Shown here piece after piece: positions 1 to 5,756 of a stretch of 6,745 nucleotides of DNA. The position numbers were made by a program, and so were the translations under genes. Position 1 is the first letter of the stretch, and each line of letters begins with the position of its first letter. The notes below the pieces were generated by a model, which was given only the letters and a program-made list of their open reading frames with translations, had not been told where the DNA came from and made no database searches. Origin of the DNA: Oscillospiraceae bacterium (GTDB lineage Bacteria > Bacillota > Clostridia > Oscillospirales > Oscillospiraceae); contig JAFYCQ010000106.1 in assembly GCA_017539635.1 (NCBI GenBank), positions 1 through 6,745 on the forward strand, given 5' to 3'.

Positions 1-1086
1 CTTGCCGCAGCGGACGCACTGGGAGGCGGAGGACTGCTCTTTGCGGTAGGCCGTGGCTCTCTGATAGTCTGTCCTGGCGGAGCGGAGGTTTTCGGCGGAG
101 GCCATGTTGAGGCACCGGAAGGCCGTGGGGATATCCACGCCTCTGGGGCAGGGCATGCAGTAGCCGCAGCCGGTGCAGGGCACGCGGATCTTGGCTGCTA
201 TGTCCTCCTTGACCTTTCTTACGAGCTCGTGCTCGGAATCGGACATGCATCCCACAGGGGAGCGGGAGGCGGTTTTTACGTTTTCCTCCAGCATTTCCGT
301 GGAGTTCATGCCGGAAAGGACGCACATTATCTCCGGCTGATCCCAGAGCCACCGGAGGGCGAGACCGGCGGGGCTCAGCCCTGCGCCCTCGCTTTTTATT
401 ATCTCCTTTGCCGAGCGGGGGAGAAGGCCCACGAGTCTTCCTCCCCGGAGAGGCTCCATGATGACGACGGGGATGCCCTTTTCCCCGGCGTATTTGAGCC
501 CCGCCCGTCCGGCCTGGAAGTTTTCATCCATATAATTATATTGTATCTGGCACATGTCCCAGGGGTAGGCGTCCAGCACCTCCCGGAAGGCCCCGGCAGA
601 GCCGTGGAAGGAAAAGCAGGCCCGGAGTATCTGTCCCGAGGCTTTCTTCTTTTCCAGCCATTCCTCAATTCCGAGAGAGCGCAGCCGCTCCCAGGTGGTG
701 AGGTCGTTGAGCATGTGCATGAGGTAGTAATCTATATGGTCTGTTTTGAGGCGCTTTAGCTGGGTTTCAAAATATTTGTCGATGGAGGCCCTGTCCCGCA
801 CTAAAAGCAGGGGCAGCTTCGTAGCCAGCATGACCCTGTCCCGGCGGCCGTTTCTGGACATTATTTCCCCCACGGCGGCCTCGATCCCGGGGTAGATGTA
901 GGCGGAATCGTAGTAATTCACACCCAGCTCCATGGCCCTTTCCACCTCGGACTCGGCCTTTTTCACGTCCACCGAGGCGCCGTTTCTGGAAAACCTCATG
1001 CAGCCGAAGCCGAGAGCGGAAACCTGGGCGCCGTATTTGTCCGCCCGGTAGAGCATGGTGTCGTCGTTTTTCAGATAGCTGCTCAC
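1..1086 (-). CDS. Aldo/keto reductase with C-terminal [4Fe-4S] ferredoxin domain (3' end cut by window edge)
   Basis: Predicted cytoplasmic oxidoreductase: an NAD(P)H-type aldo/keto reductase barrel joined to a two-cluster ferredoxin domain. The substrate is unknown, and members of this family are mostly annotated only as predicted oxidoreductases. I translated 362 codons from a GTG at 1086; the frame runs off position 1. The catalytic tetrad is visible: Asp60 and Tyr65 in DSAYIYPG, Lys90 in LATKLP and His124 in YYLMHM. The first cluster motif is CTGCGYCMPCP (Cys304, 307, 310, 313). The second begins at Cys357 and Cys360 and is cut off, so probably only some 15-25 residues are missing. The GTG is chosen because GGAGGT sits 6 nt upstream; the next start, an ATG at residue 11, lacks such a site. 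The gene begins 16 nt after the stop of the acyltransferase-like gene, which suggests one transcript. Family assignment is firm; the role is unknown. Confidence 0.92.
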   Translation of the reverse strand, partial: MSSYLKNDDTMLYRADKYGAQVSALGFGCMRFSRNGASVDVKKAESEVERAMELGVNYYDSAYIYPGIEAAVGEIMSRNGRRDRVMLATKLPLLLVRDRASIDKYFETQLKRLKTDHIDYYLMHMLNDLTTWERLRSLGIEEWLEKKKASGQILRACFSFHGSAGAFREVLDAYPWDMCQIQYNYMDENFQAGRAGLKYAGEKGIPVVIMEPLRGGRLVGLLPRSAKEIIKSEGAGLSPAGLALRWLWDQPEIMCVLSGMNSTEMLEENVKTASRSPVGCMSDSEHELVRKVKEDIAAKIRVPCTGCGYCMPCPRGVDIPTAFRCLNMASAENLRSARTDYQRATAYRKEQSSASQCVRCGK

Positions 1087-1092
1087 AAAAAA

Positions 1093-1098
1093 ACCTCC
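1093..1098 (-). promoter_or_regulatory. Ribosome binding site that fixes a GTG start
   Basis: GGAGGT on the minus strand lies 6 nt upstream of the GTG at 1086. It sits in the short gap after the upstream stop codon and supports the GTG over the in-frame ATG ten codons later. Confidence 0.75.
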
Positions 1099-1102
1099 GT
1101 AA

Positions 1103-1978
1103 TCAGTCAACGTCCGACAGCACGAATTCCGGCGGCTTTTCCAGCGTTTCCGGGTGCTGCATGAGGCTCCTGATGTATTTCAGCGCCCGGGCGAAGTAAT
1201 AGCCGTCGCATATCCGCTCGTCGGAGGCCACGGTGTAGTCCATGTATTTTTTAAGCCTTACGGAGCCGTCCTTCTCAGATTCATATACCCGGCGCTTGGC
1301 CCCGAAGGCGATGAAGATTGGCACGTTGCCGAAATCGTACAGGTGGTGGAAAACGGGCGGTATCCCCAATGAGCCCAGATCCGTGAGCACCAGGGAGCCG
1401 TGGAAGGGGCTGACGCTTTTTAACGCTCTGGGCATAAGGCCGTAATAGTCCAGGGTACGCACCGCGAACATGAAAAAGGAGAGCAGGAACCGGGGTAGCC
1501 TTGACACCACCCCCGCGGTTTTATCGGTGCCGTTGGCCTCCTCCTCCCGGGTGGTCACGATGGCCTCGTTCACCCGGCGATAGACCTCATCCACCGTGTC
1601 GTAAGGGGAGAAGCGTATCTTTATGGAGGTCTCCTGTCCTGCGACGGTCATCTCCTTTTTGATGGTCATTATTATGTCTATGCCGTTGCGGGCATAGATC
1701 CTCCGGCCGGAGATGTATCTGTTTATGGCGGGGTTGCGGCTGACGGTGCGGATGTAGGCGGCTATGAACAGATGGAGAAAGCCGAAGCCCTTCATGCCCT
1801 CAGTCCTCTTCTGCCGGATGAACCGGTCGATCTCCGTGACCTCCAGGGAGTCGCTGAAAAAATTCGTGGCGTCCCGCCGCTCCCGCATTATAAAGGGAGT
1901 TATGGCGTTGTAGGCGTCGAGAGAGCGTAAGCGCCGCCCCTCCCGGGAGGTCTCCGGCAGTGCCTTTCTTTCGTTCAT
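1103..1978 (-). CDS. CAT/E2-fold acyltransferase-like protein without lipoyl domain and without the catalytic His
   Basis: A 291-residue protein that resembles the catalytic domain of 2-oxo-acid dehydrogenase E2 subunits and chloramphenicol acetyltransferase. Visible parts are the NPAINRYISGRRIYARNGI stretch (residues 82-100), a hydrophobic segment (about 161-181), the E2-like SLVLTDLGSLG block (195-205), and a C-terminal DERICDG (253-259). In E2 and CAT the last block reads HxxxDG, with His as the general base; here Glu254 takes its place while Asp258-Gly259 are kept. There is no lipoyl or subunit-binding domain, and no E1 or E3 gene lies nearby, so a role in a dehydrogenase complex is unlikely. 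It may use another acyl-CoA chemistry or be non-catalytic. The start is the ATG at 1978, with an AGGGGTGA-type site upstream; transcription probably comes from the promoter at 2033-2061. It is followed closely by the aldo/keto reductase. The fold call is good; the function is unknown. Confidence 0.82.
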   Translation of the reverse strand: MNERKALPETSREGRRLRSLDAYNAITPFIMRERRDATNFFSDSLEVTEIDRFIRQKRTEGMKGFGFLHLFIAAYIRTVSRNPAINRYISGRRIYARNGIDIIMTIKKEMTVAGQETSIKIRFSPYDTVDEVYRRVNEAIVTTREEEANGTDKTAGVVSRLPRFLLSFFMFAVRTLDYYGLMPRALKSVSPFHGSLVLTDLGSLGIPPVFHHLYDFGNVPIFIAFGAKRRVYESEKDGSVRLKKYMDYTVASDERICDGYYFARALKYIRSLMQHPETLEKPPEFVLSDVD

Positions 1979-2032
1979 GCTGACGTCACCCCTTTTAACC
2001 GATTGTTGACCCTGAGCTGTACGTTTTTTATC

Positions 2033-2061
2033 ATTTTAACTTATCGGGAGCAAATAAGCAA
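2033..2061 (-). promoter_or_regulatory. Sigma-70-type promoter for the leftward gene pair
   Basis: On the minus strand TTGCTT (2056-2061) and TAAAAT (2033-2038) are separated by exactly 17 nt. Transcription would start near 2026, giving a leader of about 48 nt before the ATG at 1978. Position and spacing are right, but in A+T-rich DNA such matches arise easily. Confidence 0.55.
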
Positions 2062-2130
2062 TTATTTTACAAATAAAATAAGGAAAGAGGGGAAAACCGG
2101 GATGCGTCCCATCGGCAGCGAGGAAAAACA

Positions 2131-2168
2131 GTTGCAAATTTGGTTAAATTTCAACAAAAGTTGTCAAC
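2131..2168. repeat. Cluster of GTTG/CAAC inverted repeats, candidate operator
   Basis: GTTG occurs at 2131 and 2160, and CAAC at 2152 and 2165, alternating so that several dyads are nested. The longest is GTTG-c-AAATTT (2131-2141), loop GGTT, then AAATTT-CAAC (2146-2155): ten pairs with one bulged base. The rightmost dyad, GTTGTCAAC (2160-2168), covers the -35 of the rightward promoter candidate. This placement fits a repressor site, but no regulator is identified and the A+T-rich context lowers the significance. Confidence 0.4.
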
Positions 2169-2189
2169 ATTTTGATTAATTTTTATAAA
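2161..2189 (+). promoter_or_regulatory. Candidate sigma-70-type promoter of the ATPase operon
   Basis: TTGTCA (2161-2166) and TATAAA (2184-2189) are separated by 17 nt. Transcription would begin near 2196, leaving a leader of roughly 140 nt that contains the hairpin at 2279-2301. A second, less complete candidate is the TATACT at 2248-2253, which would give a shorter leader. The choice between them cannot be made from sequence alone. Confidence 0.5.
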
Positions 2190-2278
2190 TTGTTCACATT
2201 TATATTGATTTTCTAACCGCAACATGGTATCATTTTTTACATACAATTATACTGCTCAGAGGTACAGGTGCGATTGCT

Positions 2279-2301
2279 CTTTCCGCTGCGCGAGCGGAAA
2301 G
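2279..2301 (+). repeat. Perfect 9-bp hairpin in the ATPase operon leader
   Basis: CTTTCCGCT (2279-2287) and AGCGGAAAG (2293-2301) are exact inverse complements around a 5-nt loop, GCGCG. No run of T follows, so it is not a typical intrinsic terminator. It ends 17 nt before the AGGAGG ribosome binding site of ntpF, so it leaves that site free. It may stabilise the 5' end of the mRNA or be bound by a protein; the role is inferred. Confidence 0.6.
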
Positions 2302-2333
2302 ACGCGAATTTCAAAATGAGGAGGGAGACCTAA

Positions 2334-2648
2334 ATGTCGTTGGACGCAATAAATGATATTGCGGCTGCGGAAGAGCAGGCAAAGCGCGAAATAGCTGACG
2401 CTCAGCAGAACGCCAAGAAAGCCGTGTCGGACGCCGAAAAGGCGGCTGCCTCGGCCTTGGAGTCAGCTCGGGCCAAGGCCGACGAGGAAATCGGCAACCT
2501 GATGAAGGCTACCGAGGAGCTCGCCGCGAAAAGCGCTGTAGAGCTTTCGCAAAATACCGAGAACAAGTGCGCGGCGATCCGCGCCCATGCGGAGCAGCGG
2601 CTTGAAGCTGCGGCGGCCGCTATCGTCGGGAAGGTCGTGGGCGGCTAA
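2334..2648 (+). CDS. ntpF: V/A-type ATPase peripheral stalk subunit (G/H type)
   Basis: A 104-residue protein that is highly charged and Ala-rich. It looks almost entirely alpha-helical, with a long coiled coil over about residues 8-95 and the end EAAAAAIVGKVVGG. This is the pattern of the small peripheral-stalk subunit (NtpF in E. hirae, AhaH in archaea, subunit G in eukaryotes), which pairs with subunit E to hold the catalytic head against rotation. Its length and its place as first gene before the I subunit match the E. hirae operon order. The ATG at 2334 has AGGAGG 9 nt upstream. Its stop codon overlaps the next start by one base (TAATG), so translation of ntpI is probably coupled. Short coiled-coil proteins diverge fast, so the call rests largely on context. 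Confidence 0.82.
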   Translation: MSLDAINDIAAAEEQAKREIADAQQNAKKAVSDAEKAAASALESARAKADEEIGNLMKATEELAAKSAVELSQNTENKCAAIRAHAEQRLEAAAAAIVGKVVGG

Positions 2649-4579
2649 TGATAGTCAAAATGAAACGGCTGCGGCTGTTGGCTATCCGCGATCAGAAAGA
2701 CGAGCTTTTGCGAGAGCTGATGCTGCTCGGATGTGTAGAGGTTTCCGAACTTCCTGTGGCTCCGGAGGATGAGACAATGGCTCGCCTCACCGCCGCGGAC
2801 AGTTCGGAGCTTTTGCGGAGCAGGGCAAATCAGACGACTCTAACGCACGCTGTGAAACTGCTTGACCGCTATGCACCGGCGAAGTCAAAGCTATTCCAGC
2901 CTCCTCCGGACACTACGCTGTCAGAGCTCCTTGACGACAGCAAGCTTAAGGAGGATCTCGAAATCGCGGAAAATATCATCTCGCTTGACGAGAGGATACG
3001 CCGCATCTCGGCTGACGAGAGCCGGGAACGCCTGTTTATCGAATCGCTGTCTCCGTGGCGGGAGCTGGATATGCCCCTGGAATGCAAGGGCACAGAAACG
3101 GCCGCCGCGGTGCTTGGCGCCGTACCCGCTGCGACGGATACGGCTGCGCTGAGCGCGGCAGCGAACTCCGTGACGGATATGGCTCAGATATTCACCGTCT
3201 CGGAGGACAAGGAACAGAAATACCTTCTCCTTGTATGCCGAAAGGAAGAAAAGGACGACGTCCTGGCTTCCCTGAGACCCTTGAATTTCTCAACGGCCTC
3301 TGTCGGCGACAACTGCAGCGGCACCGCGAAGGAAAACATCGCGGCCGCGGGAGAGCGCCTTGACCGTCTGGCCGAGGAAAAGAAGAGCATTGAGGATCAG
3401 ATAGCGGCCCAGGCCGGCTGCCGTGATGAACTGAAGCTCAGGATCGACACCTTCAGCACCGTTATCGCAAGGGCTGAGGCCTCCTCCAGAGTCCTGTGCA
3501 CCGACAAGACCTTCGTATGCGAGGGCTGGGTGCCGGCGGAGGATGAGGCAAAGGTTGCCGAAACGCTGTCGAAATTCGACTGCGCCTGGGAGACGGAGGA
3601 CCCCGACCCTGAAAAGGCGGAGGAAGTGCCCATTAAGCTCAAGAACAATGCGGCGACCCGTCCCTACAAGTTCGTTACGGAAATGTACAGCCTTCCGTCC
3701 TATCTGGGCATAGACCCCAACCCATGGCTGTTCCCCACCTTCTGCCTGTTCTTCGGAATCATGTTCGCAGATCTGGGTTACGGCATACTCCTTCTGATCG
3801 GCGGCCTGTTTATTAAGTATAAGCTCAAGTCCAAAGGCGCAATAGGCGATATGGGCAGCATGGCCATAGGCGTCGGCATAAGCTGTATGATATTCGGCTT
3901 CCTTACCGGCACCTTCTTCGGCAACATAATCCCCGAGGCTTCCAAGTTCTTCACCGGCAAAGAAGCCCAGGTGTTCTGCCTGCTCGATCCCCTTAAGGAG
4001 CCCATGACCGTCCTTATCATCTGCCTCGGCATAGGTATCGTTCACCTGCTGCTGGGCGTCGCCATCAGCGGCTACATGCAGATCCGTGACGGCCACCCCA
4101 TTGACGCTCTCTGGGACAGCGGCTCCATTTTCCTGCTGTTCATCGGCATCGCACTTTTCGTGCTCGTAAAGACGCCGATCGTGCTCATAATCGCGGTCAT
4201 CGCCATTATCTGGGCACAGGGACGCGGAGCTAAGAGCATCGGAGGAAAGATAGGCTCGGGACTTTACGGCCTTTACAGCGTGGTCACCGGCTGGTTCGGA
4301 GACATCCTCTCTTACAGCCGACTGATGGCCCTCATGCTGGCCGGCTCGGTCGTCGCCCAGGTTTTCAACAGCCTCGGCGCCATGACCGGCAACATCGTGA
4401 CCTTTGTCATCATCTTCCTTATCGGTCACGTTCTGAACATCTTCCTGAACATTATCGGCACCTTCGTTCACACCTGCCGTCTCGAGTACCTGGAGTTCTT
4501 CGGAAAGTGGTACCGTGAGGGCGGCAGAAAGTTTGAACCGCTTGCAGTCAATACAAAATATTACAATATAGCAAAATAA
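2648..4579 (+). CDS. ntpI: V/A-type ATPase subunit I (membrane stator subunit a)
   Basis: A 643-residue protein, about the usual length for the family. It forms the two ion half-channels against the rotor ring and anchors the peripheral stalks. The N-terminal cytoplasmic part (1 to about 350) opens with IVKMKRLRLL, includes a coiled coil (about 230-280) and carries the family motif GWVPAED (293-299). The membrane part begins around GIDPNPWLFPTFCLFFG (about 354-370) and contains roughly seven to eight helices. Arg558 in SYSRLMAL matches the essential channel arginine of this subunit. The conserved C-terminal EYLEFFGKWYREGG block is present before the final KFEPL. No frameshift or missing block is visible. 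The ATG overlaps the ntpF stop. A long antisense reading frame inside this gene is a shadow. Confidence 0.97.
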   Translation: MIVKMKRLRLLAIRDQKDELLRELMLLGCVEVSELPVAPEDETMARLTAADSSELLRSRANQTTLTHAVKLLDRYAPAKSKLFQPPPDTTLSELLDDSKLKEDLEIAENIISLDERIRRISADESRERLFIESLSPWRELDMPLECKGTETAAAVLGAVPAATDTAALSAAANSVTDMAQIFTVSEDKEQKYLLLVCRKEEKDDVLASLRPLNFSTASVGDNCSGTAKENIAAAGERLDRLAEEKKSIEDQIAAQAGCRDELKLRIDTFSTVIARAEASSRVLCTDKTFVCEGWVPAEDEAKVAETLSKFDCAWETEDPDPEKAEEVPIKLKNNAATRPYKFVTEMYSLPSYLGIDPNPWLFPTFCLFFGIMFADLGYGILLLIGGLFIKYKLKSKGAIGDMGSMAIGVGISCMIFGFLTGTFFGNIIPEASKFFTGKEAQVFCLLDPLKEPMTVLIICLGIGIVHLLLGVAISGYMQIRDGHPIDALWDSGSIFLLFIGIALFVLVKTPIVLIIAVIAIIWAQGRGAKSIGGKIGSGLYGLYSVVTGWFGDILSYSRLMALMLAGSVVAQVFNSLGAMTGNIVTFVIIFLIGHVLNIFLNIIGTFVHTCRLEYLEFFGKWYREGGRKFEPLAVNTKYYNIAK

Positions 4580-4597
4580 TTAAGGAGGAAAATTTCA

Positions 4598-5101
4598 ATG
4601 GAAACCATACATTCGTTTTTCAGCGTATGGGGCGGTCTTGCAATAGCGATATTAGGCGGCGCCCTCTCGGCTGCAATCTGCTGCGCGGGCAGCGCCCGCG
4701 GCTGCGGCGTTGCCGGTGAGGCCGGCACCGGCCTTCTCAGCGAGGACCCCTCTCAGTTCGGTAAAGTCATGATCATCCAGGTTATCCCCGGCACCCAGGG
4801 CCTCTACGGCTTCGTTATCTGGTTCGTCGTCATTGCGAAGCTCTCCCTTCTCGGCGGCAACCCTGTTGCTGTCAACATCCAGCAGGGCCTCCAGCTGGCC
4901 TGCGCCTGCCTGCCTATGGCTATCGCCGGCGGTATGTCCGCTCCGGCTCAGGGCCGTGTCGCGGCCGGCACCGTCAACCTGCTTGCCAAGAAGCCCAACG
5001 ACTGGTTCAAGGGCATCATGCTCTGCGCCGTCGTCGAGTTCTACGCCATACTCGGCCTGCTTGCTTCCTTCCTGATGATCTCCAGCATTACCATCGGCTA
5101 A
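4598..5101 (+). CDS. ntpK: V/A-type ATPase rotor subunit K (double-hairpin proteolipid), Na+ type
   Basis: A 167-residue membrane protein with four transmembrane helices arranged as two related hairpins. Copies form the rotor ring that carries ions past subunit I. The ion-carrying carboxylate is Glu147 in VVEFYAILG. The other residues that bind Na+ in E. hirae NtpK (Leu61, Thr64, Gln65, Gln110, Glu139) have counterparts here: Ile63 (a backbone ligand in E. hirae), Thr66 and Gln67 in PGTQG, and Gln118 in APAQGR. The first hairpin has Gln67 and no carboxylate, so each subunit carries one ion, as is usual for V-type rings. Six cysteines (28, 29, 36, 102, 104, 143) lie in or near the helices. The ATG follows a strong AAGGAGG at 4582-4588 and the gap after ntpI is 18 nt. 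Na+ coupling is inferred from the ligand set. Confidence 0.96.
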   Translation: METIHSFFSVWGGLAIAILGGALSAAICCAGSARGCGVAGEAGTGLLSEDPSQFGKVMIIQVIPGTQGLYGFVIWFVVIAKLSLLGGNPVAVNIQQGLQLACACLPMAIAGGMSAPAQGRVAAGTVNLLAKKPNDWFKGIMLCAVVEFYAILGLLASFLMISSITIG

Positions 5102-5117
5102 ACGGCGGGTGGTCGAT

Positions 5118-5717
5118 ATGACAGGAATCGATAAAATAAAAGAGCGCATACTCTCCGACGCCAAGACCGAGGTGACCAAGGTCGCCGAGGAGGCGGCCGC
5201 CCGCGTCAGCGAAATAAAGACTGCGGGCGAGGCCGCGGCCCAGGAGGAGTACGGCAAGCTCTTTAAGAAAGGAACGGACGACGCCGAGAAGCGCAAGGAA
5301 CGTCTCGCCAGTGTCGCCCAGCTCGAGGCGAGAAAGCAGATGCTGTCCACGAAGCAGACTCTGATCAACGAAGCCTTTGAGCTTGCCGTCAGCAAAATGC
5401 TCGGCATGTCTGACGGTGAAAAGAAGGATTTCCTCGCCAAGCTGGCAGCCCGTGCCGCCGGTACCGGAAAAGAGGAGGTCATTTTCCCCGCCGGTACGGA
5501 CAGCGCCTTCGGCCAGGAGGTCGTGGACAAGGCCAATGCGGCTCTCGCCGCCGCCGGCAAAACCGGAAATCTGAAGCTTTCCGGCGAGTCCCGCGATATG
5601 CGCGGCGGACTTATCCTGCGCGAGGGCAACATCGAAGTGAACTGCAGCCTCGACGCACTTGTGGACGATGTGAGGAACGACGTGACCGGCGAAGTGGCGG
5701 CCATTCTGTTCGAATGA
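5118..5717 (+). CDS. ntpE: V/A-type ATPase peripheral stalk subunit E
   Basis: A 199-residue protein. Its N-terminal half (about 1-90) is a long charged helix that pairs with the ntpF product in the peripheral stalk. The C-terminal half is the globular domain that binds the catalytic head, with the family block GGLILREGNIEVNCSLDALV and then VRNDVTGEVAAILFE at the end. The length is usual for the family. Two starts are possible: GTG at 5109, which adds three residues but lacks a good ribosome binding site, and ATG at 5118, which has a modest GGGTGG (5107-5112) 5 nt upstream. I prefer the ATG. The gene starts 16 nt after ntpK, so it is clearly in the same operon; the weak site suggests some dependence on translation of ntpK. 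Confidence 0.93.
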   Translation: MTGIDKIKERILSDAKTEVTKVAEEAAARVSEIKTAGEAAAQEEYGKLFKKGTDDAEKRKERLASVAQLEARKQMLSTKQTLINEAFELAVSKMLGMSDGEKKDFLAKLAARAAGTGKEEVIFPAGTDSAFGQEVVDKANAALAAAGKTGNLKLSGESRDMRGGLILREGNIEVNCSLDALVDDVRNDVTGEVAAILFE

Positions 5718-5729
5718 GCAGCGTGCTCA
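5715..5729 (+). repeat. Small hairpin at the ntpE stop codon
   Basis: TGAGCA (5715-5720) and TGCTCA (5724-5729) pair perfectly around the loop GCG, and the ntpE stop codon is part of the stem. An alternative stem, GCGTG (5721-5725) with CACGC (5730-5734), would compete with it. No T run follows, so it is not a terminator. It lies in the longest gap between genes in the operon (39 nt). Confidence 0.4.
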
Positions 5730-5741
5730 CACGCCACGGAC

Positions 5742-5748
5742 AAGGAGG
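5742..5748 (+). promoter_or_regulatory. Ribosome binding site that fixes a TTG start for ntpC
   Basis: A full AAGGAGG lies 8 nt upstream of the TTG at 5757. The first in-frame ATG is at 5859, 34 codons later, and would remove conserved N-terminal sequence, so the TTG is the start. Confidence 0.85.
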
Positions 5749-5756
5749 TTCCAAGC

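Larger units (their letters stand above)
1979..2333. other. Divergent intergenic control region
   Basis: This 355-bp stretch separates the leftward acyltransferase/reductase pair from the rightward ATPase operon. No credible gene is present. Its core (about 2050-2250) is strikingly A+T-rich compared with the G+C-rich genes on both sides. From left to right it holds the leftward promoter, a weak imperfect dyad (CCG-GG-ATG with CATCGG, 2097-2115), the GTTG/CAAC repeat cluster, a rightward promoter, a second possible rightward -10 (TATACT, 2248-2253, without a good -35), and a leader hairpin. AGGAGG at 2319-2324 is the ntpF ribosome binding site. Confidence 0.85.

Noticed and set aside
229..759. 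Open frame (176 codons) on the plus strand within the aldo/keto reductase
   Set aside because: The minus strand encodes the catalytic tetrad and cluster motifs in a single unbroken frame; the plus-strand product has no recognisable features.
2190..2198. TTGTTCACA resembling a DnaA box
   Set aside because: It is a single site with one mismatch to TTATNCACA in A+T-rich DNA, and no origin genes or further boxes are nearby.
2190..2201. Possible Rex-type redox repressor site
   Set aside because: The TTGT half is present, but the required inverted half (ACAA at the proper spacing) is missing.
2279..2301. Leader hairpin read as an intrinsic terminator or attenuator
   Set aside because: No run of T follows on either side of the stem, and I could not find a competing antiterminator stem.
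2316..2333. Five-codon leader frame ATG-AGG-AGG-GAG-ACC-TAA abutting the ntpF start
   Set aside because: It consists of the ribosome binding site itself and has no such site of its own upstream. The fit of its stop to the next ATG is most likely chance.
3290..4471. Long open frame (393 codons) on the minus strand inside ntpI
   Set aside because: It is antisense to a gene with clear family motifs throughout. Its acidic, His- and Gln-rich composition without any recognisable domain is what results from reading hydrophobic codons on the opposite strand.
4652..5743. Long open frame (363 codons) on the minus strand across ntpK and ntpE
   Set aside because: It spans two well-supported genes on the other strand, has low-complexity Ser/Ala-rich sequence, and appears to result from G+C-rich codon use.
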